DNA from: DATJHM01 sp963777355
GTDB taxonomy: Bacteria > Chloroflexota > Ktedonobacteria > Ktedonobacterales > Ktedonobacteraceae
Direction: 5' to 3'
DNA length: 64,000 nt
Assembly (NCBI GenBank): GCA_963777355.1
Contig: CAVZQK010000002.1
Coordinates: 124,001-188,000 of the forward strand
Part shown: piece by piece, positions 54,265 to 61,735 of the stretch
How the letters are laid out: every line of letters starts with the position of its first letter
How positions within the stretch are numbered: position 1 is the first letter of the stretch
The notes under the pieces: model-generated
What the model saw: only the letters and a program-made list of their open reading frames with translations
The model's database searches: none
What the model was told of the DNA's origin: nothing
Made by a program: the position numbers and the translations under genes

Positions 54265-55200
54265 ATGTCAACAATGCGTGCAATACAGGTTCATGATTAT
54301 GGTGATGCTACTCAGCTTCATCTTGAACAGGTCCCGCAACCGGAGCCTCAGGAGGGCGAAGTGCTGGTCCGTGTCTATGCGGCAGGCATCAATGCTCTCG
54401 ACTGGAAAATTCGTTCCGGCTCGATGAAGAATTTCATGCCATCGACGTTTCCTTATGTTCCCGGCATTGAGTTGGCAGGGGTGGTGGAACGCGTCGGCCC
54501 AGGGGTGACGACCTTCCAGCCCGGTCAGGCTGTCTATGGCCACACATCTGGCGGGGCCTATGCTGAATATACACTTGTCTCCGCTCAGACGCTCGCGCTC
54601 AAACCAACCTCACTCACGTTTGATGAGGCCGCTACGGTTCCCATCGGTGCCATAACCGCCTGGCAGGCTCTTTTCGCCTCTGGACAACTCCAGGCTGGAC
54701 AAAGTGTGTTGATTCTGGGTGGCTCAGGCGGCGTCGGTCTCTTCGCTGTCCAGTTTGCCCACCACAAAGGCGCACAGGTAATCGCTACGACCTCGACGAA
54801 CAATGTGGCGTTTGTGCAGTCCCTGGGAGCCGATAAGGTCATTGATTATACTCAGACTCGTGTAGAGGATGAGGTTCACAACGTGGATCTGGTCTTCGAT
54901 ACGGTTGGCAGTGAGACTACCGCAAGTGCGCTCTCCACGGTGAAACATGGCGGCAAGCTCCTCACTATTGCGGGACAAGCCGATGAGGCACAGGCACAAA
55001 AATTAGGCGTGCATGCTGAGTTTTTCTCCTCTCAACTCAAATCGACTGCCGATCTTCTGCACACCTTTGCTCATATGATTGATGAAAACCAACTCCGCAC
55101 ATCCATCGCCGCCACATTCCCTCTGCATGAAGCAGACAAAGCACACGAACTCAGCCAGAGTGGTCACGGGCGGGGCCGCATTATTCTCCATATTGTATAA
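54265..55200 (+). CDS. NADP-dependent zinc-free medium-chain reductase (quinone oxidoreductase-like)
   Basis: A 311-residue MDR-superfamily enzyme with the N-terminal GroES-like fold (RVYAAGINALDWKIRSGSMK, PGIELAGVVERVGPGVTTF) and a Rossmann domain with LILGGSGGVGLFAVQFAHHK and DKVIDYTQ. The cysteine and histidine zinc ligands of alcohol dehydrogenases are absent, as in quinone oxidoreductase/zeta-crystallin. It reduces quinones or activated alkenes with NADPH. It is divergently paired with a LysR regulator. Start by GAAGAGGAATA. Confidence 0.92.
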   Translation: MSTMRAIQVHDYGDATQLHLEQVPQPEPQEGEVLVRVYAAGINALDWKIRSGSMKNFMPSTFPYVPGIELAGVVERVGPGVTTFQPGQAVYGHTSGGAYAEYTLVSAQTLALKPTSLTFDEAATVPIGAITAWQALFASGQLQAGQSVLILGGSGGVGLFAVQFAHHKGAQVIATTSTNNVAFVQSLGADKVIDYTQTRVEDEVHNVDLVFDTVGSETTASALSTVKHGGKLLTIAGQADEAQAQKLGVHAEFFSSQLKSTADLLHTFAHMIDENQLRTSIAATFPLHEADKAHELSQSGHGRGRIILHIV

Positions 55201-55263
55201 TGGCCTGACCAGGTGTGCCAATCCCTCCCCTTGCCACGCCTGACCGGCGGGGCGAGAGATGAA

Positions 55264-55284
55264 GGTGGACAGGATAATACTGCT
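55264..55284 (+). repeat. 21-base direct repeat, left copy, flanking the cupin gene
   Basis: GGTGGACAGGATAATACTGC plus T. It matches 55978-55998 at 20 of 21 positions and brackets the cupin gene and its tandem duplication. Confidence 0.5.
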
Positions 55285-55350
55285 TCCTTCCTAATAACAT
55301 TTTTAGCAAATACTTGCTCTCTGCAAGCAGGGAGCAAAAGGAGAAAATAG

Positions 55351-55839
55351 ATGTCAACGGATTCCGTTCCAATTATCAGCGAACTAGAGCAGGGAGAGAA
55401 AACGTTTCTTTCTGAGACCTGGTATCAGGTGTGGAAGACGACAGGGGAGACGAGCAATGGTGTTGTGGATAGCTGGTTTGAAGTGGTCCCTCCGCAGATG
55501 GGACCTCCAGAGCATAAACACGCTCAATTCGATGAGTGTTTCTGGATCGTGAAAGGAACTTTCCTGATCAAATGTGCAGGGCGCACCACGAAAGCCTCTG
55601 AGGGTGCATGGATCTTCGTTCCTCGCGGTACCGCTCATGCTTTCCGCAATATAGGTTCGGAAAGCGGCCAACTTCTCATCGAGGCCTTGCCCGCAGGAAG
55701 AATGCGTCAGTACTTTGAGGAGGTCGGTGTTGTAGTGAGGTCTGAGCCAGTGGATCAACAAGCACTCCATATCGTGGATGAGCGCTATGGGATTATCGCA
55801 GTTGGACCGCCTCTGGCAGGAGAAACCGAAATCGCGTAG
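55351..55839 (+). CDS. Cupin-domain protein
   Basis: A 162-residue single-cupin protein. The metal-binding motif 1 is GPPEHKHAQFDECFWIVKGT (H, H and E in the usual order), and motif 2 is PRGTAHAFRNIG with a further His. Residues before this form a strand-rich platform. Function is unspecific; dioxygenase-like or sugar-binding roles are possible. AAAAGGAGAAAATAG precedes the ATG. Its last codons lie in a 66-bp tandem duplication. Confidence 0.87.
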   Translation: MSTDSVPIISELEQGEKTFLSETWYQVWKTTGETSNGVVDSWFEVVPPQMGPPEHKHAQFDECFWIVKGTFLIKCAGRTTKASEGAWIFVPRGTAHAFRNIGSESGQLLIEALPAGRMRQYFEEVGVVVRSEPVDQQALHIVDERYGIIAVGPPLAGETEIA

Positions 55840-55942
55840 GGCAGAGCGGCTTGGCCGTCTCCGGTTCCCTACCACTCTCTGGCAGGAGAAACCGAAATCG
55901 CGTAGGGCAGAGCGGCTTGGCCGTCTCCGGTTCCCTACCACT
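55811..55942. repeat. Perfect 66-bp tandem duplication spanning the cupin stop codon
   Basis: Copy 1 (55811-55876) and copy 2 (55877-55942) are identical. The unit begins CTCTGGCAGGAGAAACCGAA, includes the last nine codons and the stop of the cupin gene, and then the family A unit GTAGGGCAGAGCGGCTTGGC. The tail GCCGGATGTGTTCCATTCTA matches the right part of the 38331 repeat. Complete identity implies a recent slippage or unequal-crossover event. Confidence 0.85.
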
Positions 55943-55977
55943 CTCTCGCCGGATGTGTTCCATTCTATATAAGGAAG

Positions 55978-55998
55978 GGTGGTCAGGATAATACTGCT
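55978..55998 (+). repeat. 21-base direct repeat, right copy
   Basis: GGTGGTCAGGATAATACTGC plus T. It also forms a 6-bp stem (GGTCAG with CTGACC) with the following bases. Confidence 0.5.
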
Positions 55999-56086
55999 CT
56001 GACCGCCCTCATCTGAGACTTGATCTCGATATGGGTTTGCATAAACTGCTAGTGAGGATTGCAACAAATTCTTACTAGCGGTTTGG

Positions 56087-56800
56087 TCAAACTGATTGGT
56101 CGCGTAACGCAACCAGTTCAGGATCGCTCTTTGACCGCTCTTTGAGACGAGGAGCCAGTGTCAACGCTTCTTGTAAGAGCGTGGCTGCTTTCTCCAGCCG
56201 GTTCTGCTGGGCGTAAAAGCAGGCCAGATTATAGAGAAAACTTCCTTTCACCCATTCTGGCACTTCAACTTGAATGACCCTGTTGGCGCAATTCTCGCGG
56301 ATCTGAATCGCCCGCGGAAGGTTGTGATGGTCTAGATAATACTGCGCGAGATGCTCCTGGTCGTGCTCGTAGCAACTGCCCAGGAAAGCTGTATACAGCG
56401 GCTTTTCTCCGGAAATCGAGGCGAAGCGATTGGAATCCGTCAGCTCTTCTTCGCTCAGTTGCTCAGCCAACTTGATGAGTTCGGCGTAGACCCGCTCAGA
56501 TTCTGTGTAAACATCTGACCACGGACGCTGTTGTTGTTCCTCAAAAACAATCGAGTTGAGCTTTTCCTCGTTTTGAGCGTCTGGCGGCAACTCCCGATGG
56601 TGCAGGATGGCAGTCAACTTCAGGACGAGGTTCTGATGCCAGAATGTCCTATGAGCTATGTGATCTTTGGCTGACCAGTGTTCCCAGGTTCCAATGGCAG
56701 AACGTTCGGTCTCGTTCAACTCCTGCAAAAAAGCTTCTTCATCGAGATGGCCCTGCTGCAAGAGGTCGAGGAGAATGCTCTTAAAAGGCTGTGTGGTCAT
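56087..56800 (-). CDS. DinB-like/ClbS-type protein with C-terminal TPR
   Basis: This 237-residue protein begins as a four-helix DinB/DfsB-like bundle: LLDLLQQGHLDEEAFLQELN, WSAKDHIAHRTFWHQNLVLK, and a second His pair at SCYEHDQEHLAQYYLDHHNL. It ends with a tetratricopeptide unit (VKGSFLYNLACFYAQQNRLE, KAATLLQEALTLAP). The His residues fit the metal-binding triad of DinB proteins, which include thiol transferases. The fusion to a TPR is unusual and suggests a partner protein. It is divergent from the palindrome-controlled dehydrogenase gene. Confidence 0.78.
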   Translation of the reverse strand: MTTQPFKSILLDLLQQGHLDEEAFLQELNETERSAIGTWEHWSAKDHIAHRTFWHQNLVLKLTAILHHRELPPDAQNEEKLNSIVFEEQQQRPWSDVYTESERVYAELIKLAEQLSEEELTDSNRFASISGEKPLYTAFLGSCYEHDQEHLAQYYLDHHNLPRAIQIRENCANRVIQVEVPEWVKGSFLYNLACFYAQQNRLEKAATLLQEALTLAPRLKERSKSDPELVALRDQSV

Positions 56801-57008
56801 TGATGTCCCCTTTCCTATTTTTCACAACGAGAAATTTTCTAGTGAGAGTATCTCACGAAAAGCGGTCAAATCTGGCCGCATTTGTGCTCTTGCATGAGAA
56901 TATGTTCAAGTTTTTGCCGCTTGCCCGGTTTCCTCTGCACGACAAGGGTTTATTGCAATTGTAGCTTTCAGTATGTGCAACTATGCCGTGATCTAGTTTT
57001 TTAAGCCC

Positions 57009-57037
57009 TTGACAGTGGCTCGCAAAGATGATAATTT
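57009..57037 (+). promoter_or_regulatory. Probable promoter of the dehydrogenase gene
   Basis: TTGACA at 57009-57014 with either GATAAT (57030, spacer 15) or TAATTT (57032, spacer 17). It lies immediately upstream of the first palindrome, so initiation would fall within it. Confidence 0.5.
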
Positions 57038-57066
57038 ATCAATGTGACGTTAACGTCACATTGATA
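57037..57066. promoter_or_regulatory. Perfect 30-bp palindromic operator, site 1
   Basis: A perfect dyad centred at 57051/57052, with core TGACGTTAACGTCA and flanks TATCAATG/CATTGATA. It shares the 14-bp core with site 2 at 57105-57138. Confidence 0.75.
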
Positions 57067-57104
57067 GCGATAAAGTCGGAAAGAAATAAGAAGCAAGTTT
57101 TTTT

Positions 57105-57138
57105 GTCTCAAACATGACGTTAACGTCATGTTTGAGAC
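57105..57138. promoter_or_regulatory. Perfect 34-bp palindromic operator, site 2
   Basis: A perfect dyad centred at 57121/57122, with core TGACGTTAACGTCA and flanks GTCTCAAACA/TGTTTGAGAC. The centre is exactly 70 bp from site 1. It ends 27 bases before the start codon, overlapping the 5' leader. A dimeric repressor (TetR or MerR type) is the likely ligand, but no such gene lies beside it. Confidence 0.75.
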
Positions 57139-57165
57139 GTCACTCATTCAGAAGGAGGAAGAGAG

Positions 57166-57987
57166 ATGAATGAAATGGTTGGATTTATCGGCCTCGGCCT
57201 GCTGGGTCTGCCGATGGCGACCAATCTCCTCAACGCTGGTTATCCTCTCCGGGTCTACAACCGCACGGCGAGCAAAGCGGAGGCGCTGGCGGCTCAGGGC
57301 GCTCACCTGGCGAAGCGACCCGTTGACGCGGTGACGAGGGGAGGGGTTGTGGCAAGCATTGTCTGGGACGGTGAGGCGCTGGAAAGCGTCGTCATGAGCG
57401 ATGGCTTTTTAGAGCAGCTGGGACCAGGCGGTATCCATCTTGCGATGAGTACGATCTTGCCGGAGACAGCAAAGAAACTGGCAGCCATCCATGCTGAACA
57501 TGGCAGCATCTATGTTGAGGCAGCCATCTTTGGCCGACCTGAGGCTGCCGTCGCCAAACAGCTCTGGATTCCCATTGCGGGTCCGCAGCAAGCCAAAGAA
57601 CGCGTGCGGCCACTTCTTGAGGCAATGGGGGGACAGGGGATCTTCGATTTTGGCGAAGAGGTCGGCGCGGCAACCCTTGTCAAGCTCGTTGGAAATTTTC
57701 TGCTGGGTTCAGCATCATACTCCATGAGAGAAGCTCTCTCAATGGCCGAGAAAAACGGCGTCGATCCCAAATCGGTTGTCGATATGCTGACACATACGTT
57801 GTTTCCCGCTCCTGTCTATAAGAATTATGGCAAGAGGATTGTCGAGAAAACGGCCCTTTTCGGCCAGAGTAAGATACCACAGAAGGATCTTGGTCTCTTT
57901 AAACAGACCGCGCAACAGGTAGACTCACCCACACCCATTTCCAGCCTTTTGTACGATCTCATAAGAAGCGATACAGAAAGAGCATAG
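57166..57987 (+). CDS. NAD(P)-dependent beta-hydroxyacid dehydrogenase-like oxidoreductase
   Basis: A 273-residue protein of the 6-phosphogluconate/3-hydroxyisobutyrate dehydrogenase superfamily. The N-terminal nucleotide fold is VGFIGLGLLGLPMATNLLNA with VYNRTASKAEAL, where Asn-Arg suggests NADP. A substrate segment is AIFGRPEAAVAKQLW, and the catalytic Lys lies in VKLVGNFLLGSASYSM with Asn in the second part. Length fits short family members, including imine reductases. GGAGGAAGAG precedes the ATG. Expression appears controlled by two large palindromes upstream. Confidence 0.88.
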   Translation: MNEMVGFIGLGLLGLPMATNLLNAGYPLRVYNRTASKAEALAAQGAHLAKRPVDAVTRGGVVASIVWDGEALESVVMSDGFLEQLGPGGIHLAMSTILPETAKKLAAIHAEHGSIYVEAAIFGRPEAAVAKQLWIPIAGPQQAKERVRPLLEAMGGQGIFDFGEEVGAATLVKLVGNFLLGSASYSMREALSMAEKNGVDPKSVVDMLTHTLFPAPVYKNYGKRIVEKTALFGQSKIPQKDLGLFKQTAQQVDSPTPISSLLYDLIRSDTERA

Positions 57988-58005
57988 ATACTTCCTGCCA
58001 ATCCT

Positions 58006-58045
58006 CTTCCCTTGCTGAGCACAGAGACGCGTGCCGCAAGGGAAG
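58006..58045 (+). terminator. Hairpin after the dehydrogenase gene
   Basis: A perfect 10-bp stem (CTTCCCTTGC with GCAAGGGAAG) has a 20-base loop and is followed by TTGGTGTT. A weak terminator is likely. Confidence 0.4.
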
Positions 58046-58134
58046 TTGGTGTTCTCTGAGAAGAAATTCCTGCTTGAGTAATAGCCCTTCTGCACGTTCA
58101 TAAAAACAGAGATAGACCTCGTTGCGTAGAAAAA

Positions 58135-58186
58135 GGTAGTGACGACTGTTGACTGTGCCCTCTGGGAGTCTCTGTCCATGTTCGCT
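58135..58186 (+). repeat. Family B repeat, diverged copy
   Basis: It reads GGTAGTGACGACTGTTGACT then GTGCCCTCTGGGAGTCTCTG and TCC. The outer GAGAGG-like end is followed by an extra CTCTCGC...GCAGAGAG stem. Confidence 0.55.
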
Positions 58187-58259
58187 AACCACCTCTCTCG
58201 CTTTGCAGAGAGGGACACGAAAATAGGTCCAGGTGAGAGCAATAGAAGGGAGGGAAGAT

Positions 58260-58838
58260 ATGATCTCTATACGCAGAAATTTCTCAAATCAACCGGGTTG
58301 TATCGTGACTCTGATAGGTATAATATTCATGGTTGTTGCCCTTATCTTCCTGGCAATTGCTGTGAATCAACTGCTCCAGGAGCGGAAATATCAGCCGGGA
58401 CAGTGTACTATTACTGCGAGACAATTGCAGCAAGAACTTTCTAGCAATACCACCACGCATAGGAATGGTAATAACACGTACACTACCACAACCACAACTA
58501 ATGTCTATGCTCCCTACTTCGAGTATACGGTCCATACTTTTGATGGCCGTATCTATCCAGCTAGTGGTTATAATGGGTCCAGTACTTTTACCTCTGATCG
58601 TGTTGGTCAACAAGCTATTGTGGATCGTTACAGCGTCGGACAGAGTTACCAATGCTGGTATAATCCTGCCCGTCCAACCCAGGCCGTTCTTGTGCGTCAG
58701 GCAAACTGGTTGGCGTTTCTGCTCGGTGGTATCTTCCTGCTGGTGGGCGGGATCATAGCTATCGTTGGTGTATTTATGCTCATGGGCTTTCTCTTCGGGT
58801 CCGGCGGACGCTCCCAGCGCTATTCCAGACGTGGCTAA
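58260..58838 (+). CDS. DUF3592-family membrane protein
   Basis: A 192-residue protein with two membrane segments (VTLIGIIFMVVALIFLAIAV near residue 15, and LAFLLGGIFLLVGGIIAIVG near 150). Between them lies a domain with APYFEYTVHTFDGRIYPASG and SVGQSYQCWYNPARPTQAVL, the DUF3592 pattern. The domain faces the opposite side from the short tails, and its role is unknown. The ATG at 58260 is chosen over the upstream GTG, with GGGAGGGAAG 5-14 bases before it. Confidence 0.82.
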   Translation: MISIRRNFSNQPGCIVTLIGIIFMVVALIFLAIAVNQLLQERKYQPGQCTITARQLQQELSSNTTTHRNGNNTYTTTTTTNVYAPYFEYTVHTFDGRIYPASGYNGSSTFTSDRVGQQAIVDRYSVGQSYQCWYNPARPTQAVLVRQANWLAFLLGGIFLLVGGIIAIVGVFMLMGFLFGSGGRSQRYSRRG

Positions 58839-58886
58839 GTTCACCTTTGATGCCGTGATCCCTGCCAGATCTTTGATCCTTTTCAG

Positions 58887-61263
58887 CTAGCTCGGCACAG
58901 GCGTAAAACCTACCGCACCATCGCTGCCCACGTTGAGAAGATACAGACTTCTCCCCGGAAATGCGCCACGCAGTTCCGCGTAATCAGCAGTAGTGCTGGC
59001 CCAGGCATAAATAATAGTATCCTTTAGCAAGGGATCGTTTAAAGGGAAAAGGATAAATTGGTATGTCGTATAGTCACTGGTTACGACAATCGCATTGTGG
59101 AGAGGTGGATGGTAAATCCTCGCCAGATCAAAATGATAGCCATTGGGCAATCCGTTATAGTTCTGATGCAGTTGGATCTGGCGCGGCAGAAAGTAGATCA
59201 GATTGCACAAGATAAGACTACTTACCAGCACTATTGTTATCACACTTCTTCCAGGGGGAGATGCCAGAAGTAGCGTCTTTGCTTGTATCATGACCCATTT
59301 ACGCCCCTGCTCAAGTGTAATCAGTGTCCAATCGTTTAGCGTAAAGATGCCGCGCGAGGTCAGAATCAGCAGAAATGGCAGTGTTTCAAAGAGATAGCGA
59401 GGACCAAGATAGATACCATGATAGAAATAGCCTACAAACGCTCCGCTCACAAGAGCGATCACGGCCAGCATCAGCCAGTCCGCTCGCCGGGCTCGTAGCG
59501 TCAGAAATGGCAGCGCCAGAAAGGCTAGAGAGAGGTAAAAGGGCCAGCCAAACAGATCAATAGCGAGAATCGTGAGCAGTTCATCCAGATTTACCAGCCC
59601 GGCTGCAAGTGTATGCTCTCCATAAAATCCCACCCCCTGCCCGAATCCCCAGCGATCTCCGGCAAAAAACAGTGTGCGCGGATTCTCATAGGGATTGCCC
59701 GTCAGCGCTCGATTAAAGGCCAGTGTAATACTCACAAAGATGATGGCAATCGCCAGAAAAGCGATCCCCGGCCCAATCCAGCGCTTCCACTTCTGCTCTC
59801 GCCAGAAAAGCAGCACGATTCCCGGTAGCACGATAACGACATACAGGACCGCTACCAGGTCGCGTGTTAGCCCCGCCATCCCAAAGAGCAGCGCTGCCAG
59901 TACCAGATTCCAGCCAGCCGCGCCCTGCGCAAATCTCAGTAGTGCCCAGATTCCCCATACCAGGTAAAAGAGCGCAATTGCATGACTCAGATAGCTGCTC
60001 GCCAGATAGCTATAAAATGGCGAGAGCGTCCCCAGCAGTACCGCTAGCGTTGCCACTTTCCGCTCATACAAGCGTGCTGCAACCAGTCCAGTCCCCAGCA
60101 GTGCCAGTGTTCCCAGTACAGGCTCAACCAGCCAGGGTACACCCAATCGCACACCCATAGCCAGCGTCAAAGATGTCCCCGGCGCATACTGCCCAAACCA
60201 CTGTCCCGCATGTTCCAGCATAAACGGACCGGGAAAGCGATCTATCGCCGGAGGGATCGCTACAGAAATCTTTCCCATCGCGTACATTTTGGCTGCGAAC
60301 AGATAAGCACTCGCATCATAAATATGCGGCTCGGCGTTGTATTGTACCAGGGAGATCCATGTGACAAAGAAAAATGAAACCACAAGTGCCACTATCGCCA
60401 CAGGATGGAGAGCACGAAATACCGAGCGTTCATACCATACCGCCGACTTTGCTCTATCATCCGTCTCTGACTTTGCAGCACTACTAGTAGAGAATGCTAC
60501 TCTTTCAGCCCTGCCCTGCTGCCCGCTCACCAGCCCCCTTACCAGCAAAATCAAGGTCTCGCATATTCCTGTTGCCGCCAGCACAAGCAGTGCCCAGAGC
60601 AACGTCCGCACCATAAAGTCGATGACCATAGATGCAAACGGTGGCGTATCAAGAGGGAAAAAAGTTGTCGTCGCCGTCGTCGAGCCAGGACGTATAATCG
60701 CAATCTGTCGATCATTGCGATCCAGCGTAATCGAGAGCGTTCTACCGGGAGCTTCTACAAGATCCAGCGTCATCGGTGTCTCAGGCCGTTGTAGCCCTAC
60801 CTGTATCCTTATCGCTGACCCCGAAGGAAGAGGTACCGTAGAACCATTGGCTGGCAGATCTGCCTGTCTCACTATCTCTCCATTGTTCCAGATCTGGAGA
60901 TCGCGCCAGCAGCTCGTCCCGTCCAGATCCCGCATCCACGCCTGAAAACGATAGTAAAGAGAGGTACTGATTTCATGTAGATAAGGAGCATCCAGCGTAT
61001 AGTTATTCGTCGTATCCGTCCCGTCGATCTGGTACTCATGCACAACGGGATCATGGGGAGCAAACTGAATCGCCGTGGCTGCGCTTATAGTCCCTAGCGC
61101 TGACATCCTGACTGCCTACTTTTAAAGTCGCGCTCCCACCAGCAATATCAATCCTTATCGGTAAAGCCAGTGCGTAGCAAAGCTTATCAGCAGCCAGCAG
61201 CGCAACAATTAAGAAGAGAAAGAGCGCTATTTTGTAGAAGATAGGGAATCGTAGCCATTGCAT
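58887..61263 (-). CDS. GT39-like polytopic membrane glycosyltransferase, frameshifted start
   Basis: The main frame (58887-61106, 739 residues) has an extracytoplasmic N-terminal beta-rich domain (about 1-150, DGTSCWRDLQIWNNGEIVRQ) and eleven or so membrane segments. It resembles dolichyl-phosphate-mannose-type transferases (SLVQYNAEPHIYDASAYLFA, HAGQWFGQYAPGTSLTLAMG, GLTRDLVAVLYVVIVLPGIV). The upstream frame (61263 to about 61105) gives a proper membrane start (FYKIALFLFLIVALLAADKL...SATLKVGSQ) that is in register only if one base is removed near 61104. The protein is therefore probably frameshifted in its first part; if 61106 is the real start it lacks the first anchor. A polyprenyl-phosphate sugar donor is inferred. 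Confidence 0.7.
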
Positions 61264-61735
61264 TAATCGTCTCCATCCACATTTCTCTAGCTCTTCTAGA
61301 ATGCAAATGTAGTTAAATTCTTCTTAGACCACTGAAAGAGAGGGATAACTTCGATGTATTATTCTATGCAGATAGGGAAAATCTTTCTTGACCCGCGTTG
61401 TAAATCCCTACAAGTAATTGTAACATATCTCTGTCTCCATAAACTTATAGACTATTACTTTTGGCGGACCTTGTCTCCTTTGCAATTGATCTCTAACAAT
61501 ATACTCAATCATTGCTGCTAGTACTTTTGCAGCAGTATGACGTCTCTCTCTTTCTCTACTATTAGCAGATGTTATACAATGTCATCAATACAATAGCTTT
61601 TAAGCAAACTCTTCATCAGAACTTATCAATCTCATCGAGAGTATCTTTCCCAGATGAAGAAGAATAGAGATGAGATGAAACATACTTGTGACAGTTTGAA
61701 TCGGTTTTCGATATCTTCTATAAGAGGGTGATAGT
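61264..61735. other. 472-base divergent intergenic region
   Basis: AT-rich, between divergent genes. No gene, repeat or obvious -35/-10 pair was convincingly seen. AGAGGGTGAT precedes the kinase ATG. Confidence 0.5.
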
